Below are positions 1 to 6,867 of a stretch of 47,759 bases of DNA, piece by piece. This DNA is from Streptomyces spinoverrucosus (GTDB taxonomy: Bacteria; Actinomycetota; Actinomycetes; Streptomycetales; Streptomycetaceae). The DNA lies in contig NZ_BJND01000069.1 in the NCBI RefSeq assembly GCF_006539505.1, positions 1 to 47,759 of the forward strand, written 5' to 3'. The position numbers and the translations under genes are program-made. The notes below the pieces were generated by a model. That model worked only from the letters and a program-made list of their open reading frames with translations. It did no database searches and had not been told where the DNA came from. Every line of letters starts with the position of its first letter. The first letter of the stretch is position 1.

Positions 1-71
1 CCCGCCGCGGGCGGCTGCGGGTGCGTGGGGCCGTCCGGCCCACATCTGCGGCGGTCGCGGAGAATGGGGTC

Positions 72-1025
72 ATGGCGTCTGGCGAGCGCGCGCGGCACTG
101 GCAGTACTCGGAGCTGCCCGGTGTGGATCTGCTGCGGGCCCGGTATGTGCGGAAGACGTTTGTGCGGCATACGCACGAGAACTTCGTGATCGCTGCTATC
201 GCGGATGGCGTGGAGGTTTTCCATCACGGCGGGGGTGATCAGTATGCGGGGGCCGGGACCTTGGCGCTGGTCAATCCCGATACTCCGCATACCGGGCGGG
301 CGGGGGTGCCGGAGGGGTGGCGGTATGGGGCCGTTTATCCCTCGCCGGATGTGGTGGCTGAGATCGCTGCCGAGACGACGGTGATTCGTGGGACGCCGGG
401 GTTTGTGCAGCCCGTTTTCGAAGATCCGTACGCCGTTGGATTGGTGCATCGCGTGCTGCGTGCTGCGGATGAGGGGAACGCCCTGGCCGCGGACACGCTG
501 TTGCGTGTTGTGGTGACGCGGTTGCTGCGGTTGAACGGTGGGGCGCTGCCGCGGCGTGAGGTGCGGACTGCGGGGGCTCGGGTTGCCGCACGGGCGCGTG
601 AGGTGCTGGAGGGGCGGATGGTCGAGCCGCCGAGTCTGGAGAGGCTCGCGGGAGAGCTGGGGACCAGCCCCTTTGCGTTGCTGCGCGCGTTCCGGGAGTC
701 GTACGGGATGCCGCCGCATGCCTGGCTGACCGATGCCCGGGTGCGGCGGGCGCGGCGGCTGCTGGATGCGGGGACGGCGCCTGCGGAGGCCGCCACGCTG
801 GTGGGGTTCACCGACCAGCCGCATCTGAACCGGCATTTCAGTCGGATCGTGGGGGTGCCGCCGGGGGCGTACCAGCGGGAGCGCAAGAACGTACAAGACG
901 TGGCTCGGCGGCTGCGCCTACCGTCCGACGTGTGGCAGAACAGACAGCTCTCGCAGACATACGGGCCGATGGAAGGCCGGATGCCGCCGTCGTACGGGAT
1001 GCCCTCGGCGTCGGAGTCGCCGTAG
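72..1025 (+). CDS. AraC-family transcriptional regulator
   Basis: Cytoplasmic DNA-binding regulator of 317 aa. The N-terminal half looks like an AraC cupin-type sensor domain (it contains RHTHENFVIA and LVNPDTPHTG). The C-terminal ~100 residues carry the two helix-turn-helix units, with the AraC hallmarks LGTSPFALLRAFRESYG and GFTDQPHLNRHFSRIVGVPPGAYQ. I chose the ATG at 72 because GGAG lies about 9 nt upstream; an upstream GTG at 21 is also in frame. The last 94 nt overlap azlC, so the final ~30 residues after the HTH are probably not conserved. AraC genes next to azlCD are common, so control of amino-acid export is likely (inference). The effector is unknown. Confidence 0.88.
   Translation: MASGERARHWQYSELPGVDLLRARYVRKTFVRHTHENFVIAAIADGVEVFHHGGGDQYAGAGTLALVNPDTPHTGRAGVPEGWRYGAVYPSPDVVAEIAAETTVIRGTPGFVQPVFEDPYAVGLVHRVLRAADEGNALAADTLLRVVVTRLLRLNGGALPRREVRTAGARVAARAREVLEGRMVEPPSLERLAGELGTSPFALLRAFRESYGMPPHAWLTDARVRRARRLLDAGTAPAEAATLVGFTDQPHLNRHFSRIVGVPPGAYQRERKNVQDVARRLRLPSDVWQNRQLSQTYGPMEGRMPPSYGMPSASESP
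919..931 (+). promoter_or_regulatory. Putative leaderless -10 of azlC inside the araC gene
   Basis: TACCGT at 919-924 is followed by 7 nt and the azlC GTG start. No Shine-Dalgarno sequence is visible before the GTG. This spacing is typical of Streptomyces leaderless promoters. No convincing -35 is seen. Confidence 0.4.
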
Positions 1026-1654
1026 GACTGTCGGGGTTCGCCTTCGGGGTGACCTCGGCGGGCAGTGGGCTCAGCTTGTGGCAGACATGTGCGCTCAGTT
1101 TGTTGGTGTTCACCGGGGCGTCCCAGTTCGCGCTGGTGGGTGCGCTCGCCGCGGGCGGGAATCCCTTCACGGCGGCCGCGGGTGCACTGTTCCTCGGCGT
1201 GCGCAACGCCTTCTACGGGCTGCGGCTGTCGCAGTTGCTCGCCCTCCCGCGCGCGGTGCGTCCGTTCGCCGCACAGTGGGTGATCGACGAGACGGCGGCG
1301 GTCGCGCTGGCGCAGCCCACGCGGCGCAGTGCCCGGATCGGGTTCGTGGTGACCGGGCTCAGTCTGTACGTGCTGTGGAATCTGACCACGCTGCTCGGGG
1401 CGCTGGGGGCGGAGGCCATCGGCGATACGGCTGCTTGGGGGCTTGATGCGGCCGGGCCGGCGGTCTTTCTGGCGTTGCTGGCACCGATGCTGCGGAGTGG
1501 GACCGAGCGGGCTGTCGCCGGGCTCGCGGTGATTCTGGGGCTGGGGTTGTTGCCGATCCTGCCTGCCGGTCTGCCGGTGCTGGTGGCCGCCCTCGCGGCG
1601 CCGGTTGTGCTGTGGGCGCGGGGGCGCCGCGAGCGAGAGGGGCGGGATCGTTGA
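932..1654 (+). CDS. azlC: AzlC-family branched-chain amino acid exporter, large subunit
   Basis: Polytopic membrane protein of 240 aa. It begins with about 20 soluble residues, followed by GLSGFAFGVTSAGSGLSLWQTCALSLLVFTG, the characteristic AzlC/YgaZ opening; FTGASQFA and FLGVRNAFYG are family motifs. With AzlD it forms an exporter of branched-chain amino acids (BrnFE in Corynebacterium, YgaZH in E. coli; family knowledge). Its start lies 94 nt inside the araC reading frame and its stop overlaps the azlD start (TTGA), so translation of azlC and azlD is probably coupled. Confidence 0.9.
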   Translation: MAEQTALADIRADGRPDAAVVRDALGVGVAVGLSGFAFGVTSAGSGLSLWQTCALSLLVFTGASQFALVGALAAGGNPFTAAAGALFLGVRNAFYGLRLSQLLALPRAVRPFAAQWVIDETAAVALAQPTRRSARIGFVVTGLSLYVLWNLTTLLGALGAEAIGDTAAWGLDAAGPAVFLALLAPMLRSGTERAVAGLAVILGLGLLPILPAGLPVLVAALAAPVVLWARGRREREGRDR

Positions 1655-1959
1655 ACGTTTGGATCGCGGTCGGTGTCACCGCTGTCGGGTGCTACGCCGT
1701 CAAGCTCGCCGGGTTGCTGGTGCCCGCCGGGGTGCTGGAGCGGCCCCTCGTCAAGCGGCTGGCCGCGCTGCTGCCCGTAGCCCTGCTCGCCGCCCTCACG
1801 GCCCAGCAGACGTTCGCCGACGGGCAGGCACTGGTGCTGGACGCGCGGGCCGCCGGGGTGGCCGCGGCCGCCGTGGCGCTGTTTCTGCGGGCTCCCTTTC
1901 TGCTGGTCGTCGCGGCGGCCGTGGTGGTGACGGCGGGGGTGCGGGCGATGTGCGGGTGA
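1651..1959 (+). CDS. azlD: AzlD-family branched-chain amino acid exporter, small subunit
   Basis: Membrane protein of 102 aa with about four hydrophobic segments; it contains CYAVKLAGLLVP and RPLVKRLAALLPVALLAAL, the conserved AzlD core. I chose the TTG at 1651 because it overlaps the azlC stop (TTGA) and is preceded by GAGAGGGGCGGGA. A longer frame from 1612 exists but would lie inside azlC. It pairs with AzlC for amino-acid efflux. The next gene is convergent. Confidence 0.85.
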   Translation: MNVWIAVGVTAVGCYAVKLAGLLVPAGVLERPLVKRLAALLPVALLAALTAQQTFADGQALVLDARAAGVAAAAVALFLRAPFLLVVAAAVVVTAGVRAMCG

Positions 1960-1968
1960 GGTGCGGGG

Positions 1969-2913
1969 TCAGCCGATCGGGCGGCCGTAGGACCTGAGGG
2001 TGCGCAGCGCCTCGATCGTCACCAGGGGGCGTGCCTCAAGGGCGGGGGCGGGGGCCCACTGGCGCCAGCGGATCGGCCAGCCGCCGTCCTCCTGTTGCTC
2101 GCTCGCCAGGAAGTCCAGGGAGCGTGTCATCTCGTCGTCGGTGAACCATGCGCGCGCGAGGGACTGCGGCGTTCTGGCGTAGTCGTGCGGGAAGTGGTGC
2201 TCGCCGGGGGCGTAACCGGAGGCCACGGGGTACGCGTCCAGGCGGTCGGGGTCGAGGGCGGCGAGGCGGTGTTCGCGGACCAGGCGGCCCAGGCGGTCGG
2301 CGGCCGCCTCCGCGCGCGGGCGGTCGGGTGCGGAGTCCAGGAACGCCACGGCCGCCTGAACCTCGTAGGGGTGGGATTTTTCCAGGGATTCGACCGCCTG
2401 CCAGCAGAAGTCCGTGGCCCGGAACAACCAGGCGTGCCAGACCTCGTTGCGGTGCAGGACGCCCACAACCGGTCCCGTGGCGAGGAGTTCGCTGGGCGGG
2501 TCGTCGACGACCGGTACGAAAGGCGCGGTCGGATAGCCGCGTTGGCTGGGATGGATCGCCGGCAGCGCGCCGTCCGGCGTGGAGACGGACGTCAGATAGC
2601 GGCACACGCGCTCCACGCGCTGGCCGCCACAGCGCCCGATGGAGTCCAGGACGCGCAGGGCGTGCGCGGTGTGCAGTGGCTGGCTGACCGGACCGCGCAG
2701 ATCGGGCTCCAGGGCGTGGCCGTACCCGCCGTCCTGGTTGCGGTAGGCGTCCAGTGCCGTCTCCACCGGGTCGGCGTTGCCGTGGAGGAAGTGGTACGCG
2801 AAGAGGCGCTGCTCCAGCACGCGCGCGGTGAGCCAGACGAACTGCTCGGCGCGGAACAGCGGGGAGCGCGCCGGGGGCGTCGGGGGGAGTGGGGAAGCTC
2901 CTGTTTCGGCCAT
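1969..2913 (-). CDS. Alpha/alpha-toroid (prenyltransferase/terpene-cyclase-like fold) protein of unknown function
   Basis: Soluble 314-aa protein. QDGGYGHALEPDL near residue 60 and QQEDGGWPIRWRQW near residue 275 resemble the Q-x-x-D-G-G-W repeats of squalene-hopene cyclase and prenyltransferase toroids. The DxDD acid motif of a real cyclase is not visible, so a catalytic role is not supported. There is no signal peptide. On the minus strand the start ATG follows TACGGT by 7 nt, suggesting a leaderless transcript. The gene is convergent with azlCD and divergent from the DUF3046 gene. Confidence 0.72.
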   Translation of the reverse strand: MAETGASPLPPTPPARSPLFRAEQFVWLTARVLEQRLFAYHFLHGNADPVETALDAYRNQDGGYGHALEPDLRGPVSQPLHTAHALRVLDSIGRCGGQRVERVCRYLTSVSTPDGALPAIHPSQRGYPTAPFVPVVDDPPSELLATGPVVGVLHRNEVWHAWLFRATDFCWQAVESLEKSHPYEVQAAVAFLDSAPDRPRAEAAADRLGRLVREHRLAALDPDRLDAYPVASGYAPGEHHFPHDYARTPQSLARAWFTDDEMTRSLDFLASEQQEDGGWPIRWRQWAPAPALEARPLVTIEALRTLRSYGRPIG

Positions 2914-2926
2914 GGCTCAGACCGTA
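2914..2926 (-). promoter_or_regulatory. Putative leaderless -10 of the toroid gene
   Basis: On the minus strand TACGGT (2926-2921) is separated by 7 nt from the ATG at 2913, with no SD sequence. This is consistent with transcription starting at the start codon. Confidence 0.4.
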
Positions 2927-2981
2927 GGACGGAAAGCGGTCTCGGCATGCGCTCCCGGCTCGGGCCCACTCTCAGGGGCGG

Positions 2982-2993
2982 GATACTGGTGTC
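2982..2993 (+). promoter_or_regulatory. Putative leaderless -10 of the DUF3046 gene
   Basis: GATACT (2982-2987) plus 6 nt leads directly into the ATG at 2994. No SD is present, consistent with a leaderless mRNA. Confidence 0.4.
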
Positions 2994-3188
2994 ATGAGGT
3001 TGACGGTCTTCTGGGAGCGGATGGCGGAGCACTTCGGTTCGGGATACGCCGACACCTTCGCGCGCGATCACGTGATGTCGGAGCTCGGGGAACGCACCGT
3101 GTACCAGGCGCTCGACGCCGGCTGGGAGGCCAAGGACGTGTGGCGCGTGATCTGCACGGTCATGAACGTGCCACAGGAAAAGCGCTGA
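2994..3188 (+). CDS. DUF3046 family protein
   Basis: Small soluble protein of 64 aa, beginning MRLTVFWERMAEHFG and ending CTVMNVPQEKR. It matches the actinobacterial DUF3046 family by pattern, including the W-E-R-M-x-x-H-F-G and A-L-x-x-G-x-x-x-K-x-V-W-R motifs. Members commonly sit a short distance upstream of recA in actinobacteria, as here. The function is not known. The start has no SD and a -10-like hexamer 6 nt upstream. Confidence 0.88.
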   Translation: MRLTVFWERMAEHFGSGYADTFARDHVMSELGERTVYQALDAGWEAKDVWRVICTVMNVPQEKR

Positions 3189-3220
3189 CCGGCCACGAAG
3201 ATCGCAGGACGTCACCCGAA

Positions 3221-3248
3221 TGTCGGTGCCGTGGGTGAGACTTGCACC
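3221..3248 (+). promoter_or_regulatory. Candidate RecA-NDp-type promoter of the AI-2E permease gene
   Basis: TGTCGGTG (3221-3228), 8 nt, then GAGACT (3237-3242), then 6 nt to the GTG at 3249. The upstream box matches the mycobacterial tTGTCRgtg element exactly at the core with correct spacing. The -10 deviates (GAGACT instead of TAnnnT), so this is weaker than the recA, MazG-like and dinG copies. Confidence 0.45.
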
Positions 3249-4571
3249 GTGGCAGACGAGACCGGGCAGGCAGCCCCGCACGCATCCCCCTCCGGCATGA
3301 CGCCGCCCGCCCGGCCTCCCGTCGGCGGTGCCGTCGCGCCCGGCGGGCGCATGCCGCGCTGGCTGCCGCGTGCGATGGTGCTGGCGCTGGCCCTGGTCGC
3401 CGTGTTCCAGCTGGGCAGTTGGGCCTTCCACCAGCTCACCGGCCTGCTGATCAACATCCTGATCGCGTTCTTCCTGGCCCTCGCCATCGAGCCGGCGGTG
3501 AGCTGGATGGCCTCGCGCGGAATGCGCCGGGGACTGGGCACCGGCCTGGTCTTCCTCACCGTGATGATCGCCTCCGCGGGCTTCGTCACGCTGCTCGGCT
3601 CGATGCTCGCGGGGCAGATCATCACGATGGTCGAGGGCTTCCCGGACTACCTCGACTCCGTCATCAACTGGATCAACGCGCACTTCAACACCGAACTGAG
3701 GCGCGTGGACGTCCAGGAGGGCCTGCTGCGCTCCGACTGGCTGCGCAACTACGTGCAGAACAGCGCCACCGGCGTCCTGGACGTGTCCGCGCAGGTCCTC
3801 GGGGGCCTGTTCCAGCTGCTGACGATCACCTTGTTCGCGTTCTACTTCGCCGCCGACGGCCCGAGGCTGCGCCGCGCGCTCTGCTCCGTGCTGCCGCCCG
3901 CCCGGCAGGCCGAGGTGCTGCGCGCGTGGGAGATCGCCGTCAACAAGACGGGCGGCTATCTGTACTCGCGCGGTCTGATGGCGCTCGTCTCGGGCGTGGC
4001 GCACTACATATTGCTGGAGTTCCTGGGCGTGCCGTACGCGCCCGTGCTGGCGGTCTGGGTGGGGCTCGTGTCGCAGTTCATCCCCACCATTGGCACCTAT
4101 CTCGCCGGTGCCCTGCCCATGCTGATCGCCTTCACGGTCGATCCTTGGTACGCGCTGTGGGTGCTGATCTTCGTCGTGATCTACCAGCAGTTCGAGAACT
4201 ACGTGCTGCAGCCCAAGCTGACCGCCAAGACGGTCGACATCCACCCCGCGGTCGCCTTCGGGTCCGTCATCGCGGGCACCGCGCTGCTCGGTGCGGTCGG
4301 CGCGTTGATCGCCATCCCGGCGGTCGCCACGCTCCAGGCGTTCCTCGGGGCGTATGTGAAGCGGTACGACGTCACGGACGACCCCCGGGTGCACGGGCAC
4401 CGGAGACGAGCACCGGGCACGGGGCTCGTCACGCGCGCGCGGGGGGTGTGGGGGCGGCTGCGGACAGCGGAATCGGGGGCGTCGGGGGGAGGCTCGGTGG
4501 GGCAGCCGGGGGAGGCGGAGCGAGACTCGGCGGGGGAGTCGGGGCAAGGCTTGGCAGAGGAGCGTTCGTAA
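3249..4571 (+). CDS. AI-2E family permease (UPF0118 type)
   Basis: Integral membrane protein of 440 aa. About 30 soluble N-terminal residues are followed by seven or eight hydrophobic helices. Typical AI-2E/PerM features are the double helix around AIEPAVSWMASRGMRRGLGTG, the VSQFIPTIGTYLAGALP loop and QQFENYVLQPKL. The last ~60 residues are a low-complexity Gly/Glu/Arg tail. I prefer the GTG at 3249 over an in-frame GTG at 3231 because of the promoter-like sequence and 6-nt spacing before it; neither has a clear SD. Substrates of the family vary and transport of AI-2 is not implied. It converges with the next gene. Confidence 0.85.
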   Translation: MADETGQAAPHASPSGMTPPARPPVGGAVAPGGRMPRWLPRAMVLALALVAVFQLGSWAFHQLTGLLINILIAFFLALAIEPAVSWMASRGMRRGLGTGLVFLTVMIASAGFVTLLGSMLAGQIITMVEGFPDYLDSVINWINAHFNTELRRVDVQEGLLRSDWLRNYVQNSATGVLDVSAQVLGGLFQLLTITLFAFYFAADGPRLRRALCSVLPPARQAEVLRAWEIAVNKTGGYLYSRGLMALVSGVAHYILLEFLGVPYAPVLAVWVGLVSQFIPTIGTYLAGALPMLIAFTVDPWYALWVLIFVVIYQQFENYVLQPKLTAKTVDIHPAVAFGSVIAGTALLGAVGALIAIPAVATLQAFLGAYVKRYDVTDDPRVHGHRRRAPGTGLVTRARGVWGRLRTAESGASGGGSVGQPGEAERDSAGESGQGLAEERS

Positions 4572-4595
4572 GGGGGCTCGCTCGCAGGCGTCAGC

Positions 4596-5393
4596 TCAGT
4601 ACGTGAGAACGGCCCAGACCACGGCTCCGGCGACCGCCGCCGCGTAACAGCCGACCGCCGCAGCCACGATCCGCCTGCGGTCCGGCTCGCTCCAGGGGGC
4701 GCGGGAGAGCAGCCAGGCCAGCGCGGGCAGGACCAGTACGGCGTGCAGACTGACCCCGTGCAGCGGCTTCAGCGGGGCCGTGGAATGGTACGCCGCCGCC
4801 TGGTCGCCGGTCCGGACGAGCACCACCCCGCGCGCGATCATCGCCGCGCCCGAGACCAGCGCGACGAGCAGGATCGCGAACCCGGACCGCACCGCGAGGG
4901 CCATGCCCACCGGACCCGAGGGCCGGTACCGGAACGACGTGACCGCGAAGACGGTGAGCAGTACCACCAGGACGCCACCACCCACCGCGAGCGTCATCGA
5001 CACCGCAGTGTCGAAGGGCGTCTCCATGTCGAGGTGCGAGGGCACCCGGCGCCACGCCTGGAGGGTGATGCCTGCGACCTCCACCACACAGTCGGCGGCG
5101 AACAAGACGAGCAGCACGGTACGCAGCCTCGGCGCGATCCGCAGATACGACGTGACCCAGGTGACCGCCATCAGCGTCACCCCGAAGGAGAGCCCGAAGG
5201 TCACCGGCTTGCGCCAGGAGACGGGCCCGTTCCACGGGCCGCCGTCGACCGCGAACACCACCAGGTGCGCCAGGCCGGAGACGATCAGGAGGAGGGCGGT
5301 CGCGTGGCAGAGGCGAGGGACGGCGGTTCCGGGAGACGGGGCGGGACCGACTGCGTGGGTGGTGACCTGCGTGAGCGGCGCGGGGGACTTCAT
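4596..5393 (-). CDS. Polytopic membrane protein of unknown function
   Basis: 265-aa protein with about seven hydrophobic segments; after HATALLLIVSGLAHLVVF comes a recognisable core FAVDGGPWNGPVSWRKPVTFGLSFG. I recognise it only as an uncharacterised actinobacterial membrane protein. The ATG at 5393 is preferred because the longer frame (to 5615) would run through the recA promoter region and its extra N-terminus looks non-coding. There is no good SD, but CAGGCT lies 6 nt upstream on the coding strand, compatible with a leaderless start. The gene is divergent from recA. Confidence 0.7.
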   Translation of the reverse strand: MKSPAPLTQVTTHAVGPAPSPGTAVPRLCHATALLLIVSGLAHLVVFAVDGGPWNGPVSWRKPVTFGLSFGVTLMAVTWVTSYLRIAPRLRTVLLVLFAADCVVEVAGITLQAWRRVPSHLDMETPFDTAVSMTLAVGGGVLVVLLTVFAVTSFRYRPSGPVGMALAVRSGFAILLVALVSGAAMIARGVVLVRTGDQAAAYHSTAPLKPLHGVSLHAVLVLPALAWLLSRAPWSEPDRRRIVAAAVGCYAAAVAGAVVWAVLTY

Positions 5394-5505
5394 GCCCAGA
5401 GCCTGGCGAAGGGGGTCCGGTGCCGTCGTCGTACCGCCGGAGACACCTGTCGTACGCCGGGGGAAGCAGGGCCGGGTCGGGGCGGTGAGGCGGAATCGGG
5501 GGCCG

Positions 5506-5528
5506 GTGTCGGTGCGCGGTCGTAGTCT
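5506..5528 (+). promoter_or_regulatory. Distal RecA-NDp-type (SOS-independent damage) promoter of recA
   Basis: TGTCGGTG (5507-5514), exactly 8 nt, then TAGTCT (5523-5528). This fits the mycobacterial consensus tTGTCRgtg-N8-TAnnnT. The predicted start near 5535 gives a ~200-nt leader crossing the SOS promoter. Confidence 0.55.
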
Positions 5529-5549
5529 CGGAAGTGCCCCGTGGTGAGC

Positions 5550-5579
5550 TTGACACGAAAATCGAACATCCATTCTTAT
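5550..5579 (+). promoter_or_regulatory. recA SOS promoter with LexA (Cheo-type) box
   Basis: TTGACA at 5550-5555 and TCTTAT at 5574-5579 with an 18-nt spacer form a vegetative promoter. The box GAACATCCATTC (5564-5575) fits the Gram-positive LexA half-site pattern GAAC-N4-(G)TTC and lies between and over the promoter elements, so LexA bound there should block RNA polymerase. The same type of box is known at Streptomyces recA genes. Confidence 0.75.
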
Positions 5580-5607
5580 GGAGGCTCCGGTGAGGCTCTC
5601 GACGGGG

Positions 5608-5650
5608 ATTTCCACAGGGATTTGATGGCGAAGTGCCCGAGTTATCCACA
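5608..5650 (+). promoter_or_regulatory. Two DnaA-box-like 9-mers in the recA leader
   Basis: TTATCCACA at 5642-5650 is a perfect match to the classical DnaA box. ATTTCCACA at 5608-5616 matches it at 7 of 9 positions. Both lie on the plus strand between the SOS promoter and the recA start. In Streptomyces the preferred box is TTGTCCACA, so binding is plausible but not shown. Confidence 0.4.
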
Positions 5651-5673
5651 GGCCGGACCGGCGTCGGGGCGCA

Positions 5674-5696
5674 TTGTCAGTGGCAGGCGTTAGCGT
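5674..5696 (+). promoter_or_regulatory. Proximal RecA-NDp-type promoter of recA
   Basis: TTGTCAGTG (5674-5682), 8 nt, then TAGCGT (5691-5696): a full match to tTGTCRgtg-N8-TAnnnT. The predicted start is at about 5703-5704, which coincides with an in-frame GTG, 36 nt before the usual recA ATG. Confidence 0.68.
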
Positions 5697-5739
5697 CTTT
5701 GACGTGAAGCGATCGACTCAAGCAAACCGGGTGGAACCC

Positions 5740-6864
5740 ATGGCAGGTACCGACCGCGAGAAGGCACTCGACGCCGCCCTCGCGCAGATTGAACGGCAAT
5801 TCGGCAAGGGCGCGGTCATGCGCATGGGCGAGCGGGCGAAGGAGCCCATCGAGGTCATCCCGACCGGGTCGACCGCGCTCGACGTGGCCCTCGGCGTAGG
5901 CGGGCTGCCGCGCGGCCGTGTCGTCGAGATCTACGGCCCGGAGTCCTCCGGTAAGACGACCCTGACCCTGCACGCGGTGGCGAACGCTCAGAAGGCCGGC
6001 GGACAGGTCGCCTTCGTGGACGCGGAGCACGCCCTCGACCCCGAGTACGCGAAGAAGCTCGGCGTCGACATCGACAACCTGATCCTGTCCCAGCCGGACA
6101 ACGGCGAACAGGCGCTGGAGATCGTGGACATGCTGGTCCGCTCCGGCGCGCTCGACCTGATCGTCATCGACTCCGTCGCCGCGCTCGTCCCGCGCGCGGA
6201 GATCGAGGGCGAGATGGGCGACAGCCACGTGGGTCTGCAGGCCCGTCTGATGAGCCAGGCCCTACGGAAGATCACCAGCGCGCTCAACCAGTCCAAGACC
6301 ACGGCGATCTTCATCAACCAGCTCCGCGAGAAGATCGGCGTGATGTTCGGCTCGCCGGAGACCACGACCGGTGGCCGGGCGCTGAAGTTCTACGCCTCGG
6401 TGCGCATCGACATCCGCCGCATCGAGACCCTGAAGGACGGCACGGAGGCGGTGGGCAACCGCACCCGCTGCAAGGTCGTCAAGAACAAGGTCGCGCCGCC
6501 CTTCAAGCAGGCCGAGTTCGACATCCTCTACGGCCAGGGCATCAGCCGCGAGGGCGGCCTGATCGACATGGGTGTGGAGCACGGCTTCGTCCGCAAGGCC
6601 GGCGCCTGGTACACGTACGAGGGCGACCAGCTCGGCCAGGGCAAGGAGAACGCGCGCAACTTCCTGAAGGACAACCCCGACCTGGCCAACGAGATCGAGA
6701 AGAAGATCAAGGAGAAGCTGGGCGTGGGCGTGCGGCCTGAGGAGCCGGCGGCCGAGCCGGGCGCGGACGCCGCGGTCTCCGCCCCTGCGGACGACCCGGC
6801 CAAGGCGGCGCCGGCCCCGGCGGCCAAGACGGCCAAGACCAAGGCCGCGGCTGCCAAGAGCTGA
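5740..6864 (+). CDS. recA: Recombinase RecA
   Basis: 374-aa ATP-dependent strand-exchange protein and LexA co-protease, cytoplasmic. Walker A is GPESSGKTT (residues 66-73) and Walker B ends LIVIDS around D144; NQLREKIGVMFGSPETTTGG spans the L2 region. The C-terminus from about residue 330 is an Ala/Pro/Lys-rich Streptomyces tail. I chose the ATG at 740 in this block (5740) because it has GGTGGAA 5 nt upstream and MAGTDREKAL is the usual Streptomyces N-terminus. Upstream in-frame GTGs at 5674 and 5704 could extend it. recX follows after 3 nt. Three promoter candidates (two RecA-NDp type, one LexA-controlled) precede it. Confidence 0.98.
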   Translation: MAGTDREKALDAALAQIERQFGKGAVMRMGERAKEPIEVIPTGSTALDVALGVGGLPRGRVVEIYGPESSGKTTLTLHAVANAQKAGGQVAFVDAEHALDPEYAKKLGVDIDNLILSQPDNGEQALEIVDMLVRSGALDLIVIDSVAALVPRAEIEGEMGDSHVGLQARLMSQALRKITSALNQSKTTAIFINQLREKIGVMFGSPETTTGGRALKFYASVRIDIRRIETLKDGTEAVGNRTRCKVVKNKVAPPFKQAEFDILYGQGISREGGLIDMGVEHGFVRKAGAWYTYEGDQLGQGKENARNFLKDNPDLANEIEKKIKEKLGVGVRPEEPAAEPGADAAVSAPADDPAKAAPAPAAKTAKTKAAAAKS

Positions 6865-6867
6865 CCC

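Noticed and set aside
2592..4547. 651-codon minus-strand open frame
   Set aside because: It is antisense to the AI-2E, DUF3046 and toroid genes and has an Arg/His/Gln-rich composition typical of shadow frames in high-GC DNA.
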